From Polytrichum commune (taxonomy: Eukaryota > Streptophyta > Polytrichopsida > Polytrichales > Polytrichaceae): 64,000 bases of DNA. Position numbers and translations under genes: made by a program. The notes beneath the pieces are model-generated. The model was not told where the DNA came from, made no database searches, and saw nothing but the letters and a program-made list of their open reading frames with translations. The stretch spans positions 55,636,758 to 55,700,757 of the forward strand of contig OX485805.1 in assembly GCA_950295325.1 (NCBI GenBank), read 5' to 3'. Within the stretch, counting starts at the first letter, position 1. Each line of letters opens with the position of its first letter. Positions 12,230 to 22,714 of the stretch are shown in pieces.

Positions 12230-12990
12230 ATAAATACAAGCAAGAGCAAGGACGGAACTTAGAACGAAACGTTCAAAGCTGTGGAATGCAAGTTATAAGT
12301 GGAAGAAACCCACCACCACCAACACCACCAAGCTGCTGTGAGTCCAAAAATCAGCAGGAAGTGTCTGGGTGTGTTTGTGAACTTCCACCTTTGGCCTCAA
12401 GTTACAGACAACTGCGAGTATGTAGAATTGAGCATTTGGACTCCGAGACGCGTAATAAAATTGAAATCACACACGGCTTCTCACTATGCGCCCGCGTACA
12501 ACACTTGTTCAGCAATCGAGGTTGGTGCTCAATGAACAGGGAGAACCAGCTGCTAGTTACAGATGAACCGGTCGAAGTTCAAGACTTCAGGAAAAGAAAC
12601 GATATCAGCATATACACAAGCAAGAGCAAGGATGGAACATAGAACGAAACATTCAAAGCTGTGGAATGCAAGTTATAAGGGGAAGCAATCCGCCACCACC
12701 ACCAAGCGGCTGTGAGTCGAAGAATCAGCAGGAAGTGTCTGGGTGTGTTTGTGAACTTCCACCTTTGGCCTCAAGTTACAGACAACTGCAAGTATGTAGA
12801 TTTGAGCATTTGGACTCCGAAACGCGTGATAAGATTGAAATCACACACGGCATCCCACTATGCCCCCGCGTACAGCACTTGTTCAGCGATCGGGGTTGGT
12901 GCTCAACGAACAGGGACATCCAGCTGCTAGGTACAGATGAACCGGTCGAAGTTCAAGAGCTCAGGAAAATTACCGATCTTTTCAGAAAAT
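12230..12990. repeat. 380 bp direct tandem duplication
   Basis: Two adjacent copies (about 12236-12615 and 12616-12990) at high identity. Both contain CAAGAGCAAGGA near the start and ACAGATGAACCGGTCGAAG near the end. Reading frames of up to 173 codons cross it but are not conserved between copies, because the better frame shifts, so I do not call a gene. Partial diverged copies lie near 14098-14130 and 40262-40360. Confidence 0.7.
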
Positions 12991-13016
12991 CTATGGAATT
13001 AAGTAAGACTATTTAA

Positions 13017-14148
13017 TTTTAATTACTGGATTTAAATCTAATTAATTCCAGTGATTAAATTAATTAATGAATTAATTCCAGTAATTATATTTATTAATTA
13101 ATTAATTGTGTATGAATACTTGTGAAAGTAGGCGGCATTACTAAAACATTATAAAATATACATACTAAAACAAAACACTAAATTTAAGTTTCATTCTAGA
13201 ATGACAAAGACAATTTCAAATGGTAAGTCATAAAAATTATAACCTCAATGTTAATGAGGATTTTGTAATTTTATTTGACCTCCAAGTTAATTACATGCTT
13301 CATTGATGGTTTCATATCCAAAAATGAAATCCCAATGAATTGCTTATTTACTAATTGGAAGTGCACATATATATTGGATTTTAGACCTTGAATGCGAAGT
13401 GCACTCATTATGGGAATTGTAGTAAAGCGGCCTTCAAGAATGCAACGGCAATATTTTTTTCGAAGTTGGGCGTGGCGGGCAGCAGTTTTTGGTCGGGTTC
13501 AAAAATTTCCCTGGAGGCTGCCCCCGCCCGGATCTGACACCCCCCATAGTTCGTATGGGGGAACTTAATGTCCGCCCTAGGATCTGGACTGATTATGCCC
13601 AAAAATCTCCCTAGACACTGTTGGTGCCGCTGTATTTCAGGTCGACTTCGTCGTTGATTCTGTTTAGGAACAGTATAATATCCATGATTCCGTTGGGCTG
13701 CCAATTAATATAATGTTATGTTTTTGGAAATAAATGAAACTTGAAGGATGTAATTGGTGCCTACTATGTATAGTAGTGCACGAATTCTTTGACTTTCAGT
13801 GCTTTCGAATGTGGATCATACCCACACAAATACTGTATCAAAAGCACTCACAACATCAAGTCTGAGTTTTGAAAGGTTTATTACATTCCCGTTTACAAAT
13901 TCACATGGAAGTATTGTAACTAGAGGGCGCTCTGTTTCATTTTCCTCTGTAGTGTAAGAGTACGTAAAGTTTCCATGTTGGTTTGAAGTGGCCCAATGCT
14001 GGAATGCCACATGGTAAAATGTGAGGGGACTTTATTTATGTATCTGTTGGAAATCGAGAGCTCTCTATTGGGAGTAACAACAGAAAGGTTGGCAATGCAG
14101 GTTGCTGCTCAATGAACAGGGAGAACAAGTTGGACCAAACATACTACA
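13017..14148. other. No recognisable gene
   Basis: AT-rich up to about 13400, then a more GC-rich block (13400-13700) open on the minus strand for about 98 codons with no recognisable product. CTAGGATCTGGACTGATTAT near 13578 recurs in diverged form near 40441, so this is probably repeat DNA. Confidence 0.3.
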
Positions 14149-14149
14149 T

Positions 14150-14488
14150 TAATATCCTGCTTAAGTATGCACCTGTTTAAGTGCGCATCCGGGTTTAAGT
14201 GCGCAAATTTTTTGACAAAAATTAGGGTTCATATTTTATTGTTTGAATATGTCATGCAGAGGTATTTGCCGCAAATGCATGAATTTTATGCTTGACATTA
14301 CATGTCAACTTTGCAATGATTTCACATTGTTGGGTTTTCGTCAAGCAGGTTGCCTCAAATTTCATCCGTTTCCCATTGCGATTCACCGAATCAGAGGCTC
14401 TAGAAGGCGATATGAGTACAGGTTGCACCTATCAACTAAGTGCGCACCAACGGCTCCGGTTCAAAGTGCATACTTAAGTAGGAGATTA
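14150..14488. mobile_element. Inverted-repeat MITE-like element, about 340 bp
   Basis: The left end TAATATCCTGCTTAAGTATG pairs with the right end at 14467-14488 over 23 bp with two mismatches. TA can be read as a flanking duplication on both sides. GTGCGCA motifs repeat inside both ends. No coding capacity. Confidence 0.5.
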
Positions 14489-14930
14489 TTGTACCAATGT
14501 CTAGAGTTTGCCATACCGCTCATTTTAACTACTCATTCCTCCTCACTTTAGCAGTCAAAACCAAGACATGTGTCATCGCACTATTGGTCGAGCAGATTGA
14601 AATAAAACCCCGACCTTACTGAAATTCCAATGCTTTATAGATTGATGATGGGGTCGTGATCGGGAATTGGCACCTCTACTACTATACCTAAAGGTCTCAA
14701 AGTGCCACATTGCTAATTGCCAATATGATACTACTTGTTAGCATAGGGATCATAGTAAAGTGCAAAATTATTTACATTATGATATTTAGTGTTGCATGTT
14801 GGGATATTTGAGATGATCAATAGTATTGGGTTTTAGTTGCAAGGGGAGGATATTATTGAGCATACCGGTGGCAAGTGTGGTATGTTTAAATTTAAGTATG
14901 CAAGAGGAAGATGACCTTATCAATGCCAAG

Positions 14931-14958
14931 AACACTATATTCGTTAAATTGAGACTTT
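14931..14958 (+). repeat. Left TIR of the outer transposon
   Basis: Starts AACACTATATTCGTTAAATT and continues GAGACTTT. It is the exact reverse complement of 39071-39098. The next 30 bases contain a second TTTTGAGAC. Confidence 0.85.
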
Positions 14959-15092
14959 TTGGGCATTTTGAGACATTCACAGAAATAAGAACAAGGATAA
15001 ATGGAACACGTATTGGAGAAAGTTGTAAGATGCAAACACTTTGAAGCGGGTGTTTAGAACAAGAACCCCATTAATAACTCATATTTGGGATT

Positions 15093-15303
15093 GTTTAGGG
15101 CGGGCAATCCAAACCTTAGGCCAAGTTGAAGGGGAAATCTTAAAACATTCATATTATCGCACAAAAACTTGTATGAATATGGTTTAGGTAGGGCAATCCA
15201 AACCATAGATCATATTGAAGGGGAAATATGTGAACCAATATAATATAACATACAAAATATTCCAAACTCATATTTGTGATGGTTTAGGTAGGGCAATCCA
15301 AAC
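15093..15303. repeat. Three degenerate palindromes in the left subterminal region
   Basis: At 15093-15114, 15182-15203 and 15282-15303, each 22 bp long with GTTTAGG on one side and ATCCAAAC on the other. Each matches 17 of 22 positions of the palindrome found elsewhere in the outer element. They lie in a roughly 90-100 bp tandem unit that also contains GAAGGGGAAAT. Confidence 0.7.
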
Positions 15304-15469
15304 CTTAGATCATATGGAAGGGGAAATCATGTGACACTTATATTATTGCAAAAAAAAACATACAAAGTGTGGCATGTAAAATGCATAGCATGCTAACACC
15401 ACACATCCATTGGATAGTGCGACCCAAAATGTTCTTGCCTATGGCCCAAAACCCTACGCCTACTATGGC

Positions 15470-15804
15470 CTATCTAGCCTCGGAGACTACCTCTTTTTCT
15501 TTTGCTTCATTTTCTTTTTCTTTTTTTACTTTTGCCTCTTTTTCTTTTGCCTCTTTTTCTTTTGCTGCGGCTTCTTTTGCTCGCATTGCTTCAACATTCC
15601 TGAAAATCTCCGCCCCGCGACTATAGCCATTCTTGGGGTGACCGCCATCAAAAACACATTTTGGATTCCGTCGGCCGCCCGAATTATACGACGAAGAATT
15701 CGAATACGATGAAGTGGACTGTCTTGCATTTCTGGTCATGGAGTAGAAACGCTCCAACTCGACGGACGCACTAGCCCGCATAGGTTTATGGGTGGGAGCA
15801 ACCT
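15470..15804 (-). CDS. Outer low-complexity cargo protein, last exon
   Basis: Acceptor GTTGCAG, then VAPTHKPMRASASVELERFY. A Ser/Tyr-rich stretch follows, then GYSRGAEIFRNVEAMRAKE and a long Lys/Glu/Ala tail rich in KEKEAKEKE, likely a charged helix, ending in a stop. The equivalent exon of the inner element (17804-18142) shares YSRGxEIFRxMEAMxAKE but not the tail, so that motif is the conserved core. Function unknown. Confidence 0.55.
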
Positions 15805-15935
15805 GCAACGCGTCAATGCAAGAACACATGTGTTAGTTTAGGGAGGAAGACCCAAACGTGTCACACGTTCAATTTTTAAGTGCGGGATGATTGTAATGCG
15901 CGGTTAACCATGTTTTGGGGGGGGGGGGTTCACCT

Positions 15936-16289
15936 TGTCACCGGGGGCGTTCCCGTCGGAGTTGGCGAGGAGGGGCAAGGCGTCCCGCAAAGGGATAGGA
16001 AGGGTGCCACTCTTCGTGGGCCGAGCGTCCATCCGCAGCCGCCGTTGAGGTGTAATACTGCCGCCGGGCCGAGAGGGGGACGTCCGGATGCATTTGCGAT
16101 TTATGCCCTTGAGCGGCGACGGGGACAGAGATGGCCGGAAGATTTGCTTGGGTGGGGGGCTATCGACGACGCTGGCGTTGATAGGCTCCTTGGAGTAGTC
16201 GATGGTGGACGCGGCATCGTAGACGGTCTCGTAGAAGAAGCTCCCCAAGTTTGATTCGCTGACGATCTCAATCGAGGGCTCCAAACGCT
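15936..16289 (-). CDS. Outer low-complexity cargo protein, upstream exon
   Basis: Starts after the acceptor TTTGCGCCAG and ends near a donor AAG|GTGAAC. It encodes a disordered segment with VYDAASTIDYSKEP, VVDSPPPK and SPSPL. The inner copy has matching blocks (VDAASAVDYSKD, VVDSPPAK, SPSPSPL). It lies directly downstream of the HAD exon on the same strand. It could be a separate gene or later exons of the same transcript. Confidence 0.5.
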
Positions 16290-16406
16290 GGCGCAAAAAA
16301 GGAAACAAAACAAAACCCAAGGGGAGGGGGGGAGGGGGGAGCATGTGAAAATCGATATACAATTGAGGCATAATATATCACACACAATGGCACACCATGT
16401 AGTATT

Positions 16407-17219
16407 TCAAATGAGTTTATTATATTTCGCGTGAGCGTACAACTCTCTGTACATATAGTCCTTCGGATCCATGTATCTTTCGCCTATCGGATTACAACTA
16501 AGGAACCGGGGCACGGGTAGTCCGCTCCCCACGAGCGTTTGAATGTACTTAAGTAGGTCTAACAAAAAGCGGTCTCGGACCTTCTCGACCGTCCACGTGG
16601 GGCAAACTATGAAGTTCGAGGTCGGGTTCAAAATGTTTTTGGAAGCGCTGTCGTCCACCATCAACGTGTTGTCACGGGTGGGGCGAACGTCGTAGGGACA
16701 GCCGACCATGGTCGGACGCTGGTCCCATACGACTGGCTTCAAGACCTTAAGAAATTGGTTTACGGCGGGGTTGTTGGGCTTCTTCACAACCCTGCCCTCG
16801 GGGGTGTATAATGTTTTACAAGAATCCTGTCCTAGGACCAAGCACGGGGGTTGGAGTCCCTTGAAGATGAACTCCACGACGGCCTGGGTATTCTCGGACT
16901 TCATGGAGCTCCAAATGATCACCCACCATTTGGATAGGGCGACCTGTAGGAAGCGCCGAAGGGATGGGCGGAGGTACACTAGCTTGCTTTTGATGTACGC
17001 GGGGGGTCCATCGTAGTTGGCGTCCTCGGGCTTGCAGAAAGGCACCGTAGGGACCCTCGGACAATGCACGCACTGGACAAGGACCCCGTTGAGGTCTAGC
17101 ACCAGGAACCGGGTCTTGGGAGGCGAAGGTGGCGAGGGCAAAATCGGGGGGACCACCACGCTGTCCTCCACACTCTTCGGAGAGGATCGGTGGGGAGCTG
17201 CGACGCTATGCTCCGAACC
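16407..17219 (-). CDS. FCP1/NIF-like HAD domain exon, outer copy
   Basis: About 270 residues. The HAD motif I region reads FLVLDLNGVLV: the first Asp of DxDx(T/V) is kept and the second, the general acid, is Asn. Motif II is VIIWSSM, and a TLMVDDS stretch matches the motif III/IV region. Length and order fit the FCP1/SCP-like (NIF) phosphatase fold, but loss of the second Asp makes phosphatase activity doubtful. There is no ATG at the start. The frame is open upstream to an acceptor (CGCCGCAG|GGT), phase 0, so this is an internal or last exon. The next donor upstream in the outer element, skipping the inner insertion, is also phase 0, at the end of the ParB/methyltransferase gene (25128). It ends YNKLI-stop, as does the inner copy. 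Confidence 0.7.
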   Translation of the reverse strand, partial: GSEHSVAAPHRSSPKSVEDSVVVPPILPSPPSPPKTRFLVLDLNGVLVQCVHCPRVPTVPFCKPEDANYDGPPAYIKSKLVYLRPSLRRFLQVALSKWWVIIWSSMKSENTQAVVEFIFKGLQPPCLVLGQDSCKTLYTPEGRVVKKPNNPAVNQFLKVLKPVVWDQRPTMVGCPYDVRPTRDNTLMVDDSASKNILNPTSNFIVCPTWTVEKVRDRFLLDLLKYIQTLVGSGLPVPRFLSCNPIGERYMDPKDYMYRELYAHAKYNKLI

Positions 17220-17493
17220 CTGCGGCGACGAGCGAGAGAACGCGGACGAGGACTATGTTATGCTATGTCCATCTCAAGCAGAACGGAAATTTTGTGCAAA
17301 CACAAGAAGAATTGGACCATTGGTGGCAACAAAAACATACAAGGGGAACAACATACATTGGGACACGGATGCAAACATATGGGCGCCAAAAATAATAATT
17401 TTATTTTTACAAATCTCTATGTACAATTTCATTGGGGGGGACCGCGGTGAACGAGGGCATTCACACTACCCTAATTCTACATCTACAAAATTG
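17220..17493. other. Intron or spacer left of the inner insertion
   Basis: Non-coding. Contains the acceptor of the HAD exon at its left edge and the ATTG target copy (17490-17493) at its right edge. It would be contiguous with 24915-25127 before insertion. Confidence 0.55.
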
Positions 17494-17521
17494 AACACTA
17501 TATTCGTTATTTGGAGACTTT
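17494..17521 (+). repeat. Left TIR of the inner transposon
   Basis: AACACTATATTCGTTATTTG then GAGACTTT, followed by a second TTTTGAGAC as in the outer left end. Confidence 0.85.
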
Positions 17522-17803
17522 TTGTTAATTTTGAGACTATTTAAGGACGTGGCTTTCACATTTATAGGAATGAAAACACTAAAAATATGCTATGTTCCCA
17601 ATTTTGGAAACAAATAAGAGACTCAAATGCATGGAACTACACATTAACAATAAGAAAATGAGATATATGAAAACATTTGCATATGGACAATCAATATCAT
17701 ATTTATTGAATAGGGGTTGAAGTACAAAATGCAAGTGGAATATCCAATATTAGGCGAAAGTCCTAGAAACATAATTCCACAACTACTTGTATGTTAATAT
17801 AGC

Positions 17804-18142
17804 CTATACGTTCGGATCATGATTACGACTCACTACTTTTGCTTTTGCAATACTATTATTAGCATTTACGGCCGTTTCACGTTCCTTTGCTTTCATGGCC
17901 TCCATGGCTCTAAAGATCTCGGGTCCGCGGCTGTAACCTTGTTTATTTGTTGACCCCGAATATGCGCCATTTGCCCATATTTGCCGACCCCCTTCCGAAT
18001 AAGTGGAATACGAATGCGTTTGGGAAACCGAACGTCTTGCACTCTTCCGTAGGGCCAAACAACGATCAGACTCGCAAGAAGCTGTCTTCAGTGTTCGCCT
18101 ATCCAATGACGAAGTCGATGATGCCCGGCCCACATTCGTGTA
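17804..18142 (-). CDS. Inner low-complexity cargo protein, last exon
   Basis: Acceptor TTGTTCAG, then TPMYTNVGRASSTSSLDRRT, a Ser/Tyr-rich middle, GYSRGPEIFRAMEAMKAKER, and a short tail to a stop. The EIFRxMEAMxAKE block is shared with the outer copy. The Lys/Glu-rich tail is absent. Confidence 0.55.
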   Translation of the reverse strand, partial: YTNVGRASSTSSLDRRTLKTASCESDRCLALRKSARRSVSQTHSYSTYSEGGRQIWANGAYSGSTNKQGYSRGPEIFRAMEAMKAKERETAVNANNSIAKAKVVSRNHDPNV

Positions 18143-18265
18143 CATTGGGGTCTGAACAATGACCATAAATATATATAATGAAGTGGGTTAGTATAAGTGG
18201 TTACAAGTTACGGATGGAAGTCCGAAAAACCCAAGAAGTTGAAATGCACTAATACACGGAAATCA

Positions 18266-18700
18266 TCAAGGAAAAACTTGAGAATGCCAATAGTTGGGCA
18301 CCTTCGCCTTTGGGGCGCTGGTTAGAGCTTTTGGGACATCGACGGGTGTAGATACAAGCCCGAGAGGGACGTTCGCAAACGCCGGGACATCAATTTGGGG
18401 TTCATCCATGCAAAGGCGTCTGGTCGACCGTGGGTTACGGACGTGCTTCTCACTGCGGAGGGGAGATGGAGATGGACTTGGAGAGTAATTGAGTTTTGCA
18501 ACCTTTGCAGGAGGGCTATCCACGACTCCGTCTTCAAACCCGGAGTCTTTGGAGTAATCAACAGCAGAGGCAGCATCGACGGCCGAATATTGGAATAGTG
18601 AAGGCATTGCAACGTCGCTCATACCAAGGGAAAGGGAGCCAGTGTCTGCCTGAGATGCAGACATGCCATTGACGACACTTTTGGGTGCTTGGTGAGGCAA
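18266..18700 (-). CDS. Inner low-complexity cargo protein, upstream exon
   Basis: Preceded by an acceptor-like TGTCTTAG. Encodes a disordered stretch with VDAASAVDYSKD, VVDSPPAK and a Ser-Pro repeat. The 3' splice donor is uncertain (CTCAA|GTTTTT near 18270). Same relative place as in the outer element, just downstream of the HAD exon. Confidence 0.5.
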   Translation of the reverse strand: MPHQAPKSVVNGMSASQADTGSLSLGMSDVAMPSLFQYSAVDAASAVDYSKDSGFEDGVVDSPPAKVAKLNYSPSPSPSPLRSEKHVRNPRSTRRLCMDEPQIDVPAFANVPLGLVSTPVDVPKALTSAPKAKVPNYWHSQVFP

Positions 18701-18792
18701 CTAAGACACAAAAATACATTACAAAGATAAGGGGAGAAATGTTAGATATTTACATGGAGAGTCCAAGTACAAACCCAAAATCATAAAAGTTT

Positions 18793-19560
18793 TCATATTA
18801 ATTTATTGAGTCTAGCGTAGCCGTACAATCTCCTAAATTCCTCATCTTGTGGGCCTAGAGGCCTATTGCCAATTGGGTTGGAGAGCACAAAATCCGGGAC
18901 ACTTCCGGGGTGATAGGCAAGCCTCCTAATGTAGGGTCCTAGTTCACTCTCTAGAAAGTTGTCATTTCTATCGCTTTCCCAAGGATCCGGGAATATGCAA
19001 TTGCCCGGGGGATTGAGAATACTCTTTGCTGGGCTGTCGTCAATGAGGAGTGTGTTATCCGGGGTGGGCCAACAACCGTGGGGAACCCCCTCCAACATAG
19101 GGACGCCCACCCAGAGGTTCTTCCTCAGGACCTTTAAGAATTGAGGCCCACGACCTCCTCCAACCTTGGGTACAATATTGCCACTACGGTCATAGAGGTC
19201 ATCGCAGTGTTCTTGACCGAGAAGCAAGCATGGCATTGCGAGTTCTCGGAAAAGGAAACCGACGATGGCCTTCGTGTTGTCCATGAGCATAGAGCTCCAG
19301 ATGATGACATGGGCGAAGCCAAGGACCTCACGAAGGAAACTCCTCAAACCGGGGCGGGCACGTACAACCTTCTTATTTATGAGAGTATCGAAATGTCCGC
19401 CGTAATCCATGTCTTGTGGACTACGGAAGGGCCCCTTGGATGCACTATTCGAGATATGTTTGGATTGACAAAGCACCCCACTGAGGTCAAATATTATGAA
19501 CGGTTTCATCATGGGCGCGCTTAGTTTTCCCGCGGGGTTGCGACATATCTCCGACGGACC
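18793..19560 (-). CDS. FCP1/NIF-like HAD domain exon, inner copy
   Basis: About 255 residues. The motif I region is FIIFDLSGVLC (second Asp replaced by Ser), motif II VIIWSSM, then TLLIDDSPAKSILNP and a C-terminus ARLNKLI-stop. Compared with the outer copy the overall order is kept but identity is modest, so the two are old paralogues. The frame is open upstream of the first Met to an acceptor (CCACAG|GGT), phase 0, exactly as in the outer copy. A first exon should therefore exist further right, but I cannot identify it. Confidence 0.7.
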   Translation of the reverse strand, partial: GPSEICRNPAGKLSAPMMKPFIIFDLSGVLCQSKHISNSASKGPFRSPQDMDYGGHFDTLINKKVVRARPGLRSFLREVLGFAHVIIWSSMLMDNTKAIVGFLFRELAMPCLLLGQEHCDDLYDRSGNIVPKVGGGRGPQFLKVLRKNLWVGVPMLEGVPHGCWPTPDNTLLIDDSPAKSILNPPGNCIFPDPWESDRNDNFLESELGPYIRRLAYHPGSVPDFVLSNPIGNRPLGPQDEEFRRLYGYARLNKLI

Positions 19561-21179
19561 CTGTGGTGGAACATTCTATCTAGGTAAATGGTACTACTCA
19601 AGAAAACCAATTGACAAGCATGGATAAAGTCAACACAAATTATAAGGCCAAAAATAATCCGAACCATCCAGTTGAAAAATTGGTATTAATGTAATTGGTG
19701 ATATACATTTGGTGAATAATATACATTGTCGCAAAAAATATCTGTTGAAGTTAATGGAATCTATGCTAACAAAATTGTATCCACCCGCCGGGCGAAGTCA
19801 AAGATTGAACTCGATAATATACACACGCCACGAAGGAGGCAGACAAGGAAGTTTTGGACGCGCGTCCGTAACGTGGGAGGCATGCTCAAAGGTTGATTAC
19901 CTCTTCAAGGGCGAGTGTGGTACTTTTGGGCCACCCCCTTTCGAGGGAGCCTAAAAGTATCACACAAGCCCTTCGGTGAAGGTGGCCTGCATTTGCAGGC
20001 GCCCAAGCCGAACCCGGATGATAGGTGTATAACGTGAGTAGTTAGATTTTTAAGGGAGATTAAATATGCGTCGTAGTACCTCCGGAGGTTAGGCCTTAGT
20101 TTTTTACTAGTGTGGCTTTAAACTCCACTAACCAATTTCATATCTAGTTCTAACCTTAACCTACAACCTATTCTACGCGCAGACGCACCAGCCTTGAAAC
20201 CAAGGCAATCCTAATTTGTGAATTGGGATGGTTCTGATACACCCAACCGGGTGTGACTCATACCACCCTAACTCAACGAACGGAATAACGACAATTTGAT
20301 GGACCATTCAATTCTTCCTATTTCTTTATTTAGTTCTATTTAGTTTTCTAAGCGGGGGAACTTGGCCTAAGTCCCACCCTTCACACAAATTCCTTCTTAA
20401 TTACTTACTTTTGTTTGCACGTCCTAACTTACTACATTAACATATTAGGCATCACCCCTTACCTCGGGTCTCTTGCCAACAAGGATTTACGATTTATTTG
20501 GTATGTTTTGATTGTTAAATGTGTTTACACTGGATAGACCACGAAATGCAACTCAATGGGACCAGGGTGACGGGCGACCTGTAGGTTCAACCTGTTGCGC
20601 AATCTTCATAAATTGGGGCCATTACTCCCAATATATGGGGCCAACAACATAATAGCGGATTCGCGGGTCATTAACCCCACCTTTCCACCAACAACATTCA
20701 GAGTGGTCGTGTCGGTGATTAATCCGACTTACTACACACGAAACTTGCTAATAAATGAAGCTACTACCACAAAACATACCAAGGGTCCCGAAAACAATGG
20801 AATTGGGTACTCCCTTGGCGGTCAAGTGGTCAAGCCACTTGACCTTACGAGATAGGTGAGTGGGTTTAGAGATGCGTACCTTAGCCGTGCTCCCTCCAAT
20901 CCTAAATGGAAGGCTTAAGGTTAGTTAATTTACCTCAATTTTCCTCGGTTGATTTGGGCTTGATGTAGGCCGAGCCGCTACCTCCTTCCTTGCTCCACTT
21001 TCCGAGCGTCGACCTTGCCTCCTTCTTTGTAACTAGTTTGGTAGTAAGCGTACCTTAGTTAACAATTAAAATATAAAGTGTTATTTTGCCCTGTAATTTA
21101 ATCCTAAGCATAATATTTATACTTAGTGCACCAAATTATCTTTCCAATGATCTAAAAATCACTCTAATCGGATAAGAAA

Positions 21180-21950
21180 TGCAAAAGTTATGAGGGTTGG
21201 AAGTGTGAGGTCGATTCAACCGACCCTTCCAACCCACCTATCTACCTTCTAACTTCAAGAATTCATAGCACATTCCTTACTACTTGGATCTAGGCTTTCC
21301 TTATACCATTGGAAAGCTATGAACAAGCTCTAACTAGAAAAATTATGACATCAGCAGGTTAAGCTAATAGAAATTCAGCGGACTCCTTCTAACACAGCAG
21401 TCAATCAAGAAGGCTTAAACTATGTATCTCGCCTTCAACAATTCATATCTAATTCAAATCTTAGTCAAATCAAACGTTCTATATGACCCTGGAGAGATAT
21501 TAAAAAGATGTATTTGATAAAAATATGTGATTAGAAAGGTAAGCCGAAGTGAACCCAGCAGGTCCTCTGTAATGCAGCAGTCAACCAAAAGTTCTCAAAC
21601 TATGTGTCCCATCTTGCACAATTCATATCTAATTCAAATCATGCTCAAATCAAATGTTCTAAGCCATTTTGGAAAGCTACACAAAAGTTCTACTTGGGAA
21701 AAATATAATTTCTTGGAATTAAAATTCCTATTGGGCTCGCAGGTCTGATCCAGCAGCCGCTACCCACAAGACCACCCAGTTTTTCTACTCCATCTTTAAA
21801 AATCCATAACTAATTGTCATCTCAACCAAATCACAAATGGGAAACGGCTATGGATAGCTATATGAAATCTCTCTAAGAGAAAAATGATAAGTATCTTGTT
21901 CTAGCTTTTGAACTAAGCCTTCAGGGCATTGGCAGATGAGGTCTATAATG
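21180..21950. repeat. Degenerate tandem repeat, about 160-185 bp unit
   Basis: The block CAATTCATATCTAATTCAAAT and a following CAAATCAAA-GTTCTA recur near 21450 and 21620, with weaker copies near 21250 and 21800. CAGCAG precedes each. The origin is unknown; it resembles the untranslated repeats seen in some plant retroelements. Confidence 0.55.
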
Positions 21951-22487
21951 CCTCTACTCAAAACTCTACCATCCAACCTACCTCTACAAAAGAAGGAATA
22001 ATTTTGTTGGTGTGTTAATAAACACACAACCTAACTAGGAGAGAGAGAGTAGAGGAGGTTCTCAAGCCTTTCTTCTAGACCATTGAGAATACATGCTAAA
22101 GGATTTTTTCCTAACTACATTGAAGCAGGGCTTCGCCCAAAAACTAGAGAAAGAGAGAGAGCTACAAGGTGGAAGGAGGGGTTTTTAAACCCTCTCACAA
22201 AAGGGTTGGACCCCTCCTCCACCGGATCCATTTTTCAAACCCTTTCCCGAAATTTTGGCTCGGGGGTTTTCCCGGTTGAGGTTGCCACCCTCTCGCCGAG
22301 GTGGCTCCGACAAAAAACCTTTAGAAATCTTTCTAATTTTTCCGCCATCGAGTTGGCAAGGGGGCAAGTGGGCAAGTATCCCCCTTGCTCTCTTTCTTTT
22401 TTTCTTCAAAATTCTTCACGCCGATTTTATCTTCTTACGTAAAACACCTCCAATAGTCTTGTGTGCCTCACACTAACTAATAAACTA

Positions 22488-22580
22488 ACACTTGCTTAGC
22501 TAGCATCTACTAACATTTGCTTAATAACTAGCATCTACTAATATTTGCTTAGCTAGTTGTTTTTACTAGCTAGCACATTT
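22488..22580. repeat. Short tandem repeat with TAGCTAGCATCTACTAA
   Basis: Units of about 30-36 bp containing TTGCTTAGCTAG and CATCTACTAA-ATTTGC repeat three times just upstream of the inner transposase frame. Confidence 0.6.
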
Positions 22581-22714
22581 TTTCTACTTTGCTATCTTCT
22601 AGCACTACTTAGTTTCATTTTGACCTTCCTTCTTCTAGGCTAAATGCTAAATGAACTAATTTTTCCTAAATTCCCTATCAATTCTAACTTTTAATGCTAA
22701 CATTCTAACTAAAA

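Noticed and set aside
12121-12642. 173-codon protein
   Set aside because: Spans the boundary of a tandem duplication and is not preserved in frame between the copies.
16708-17544. Plus-strand frames of 100-175 codons opposite the HAD exon
   Set aside because: Antisense shadows of the HAD frame with no recognisable motifs.
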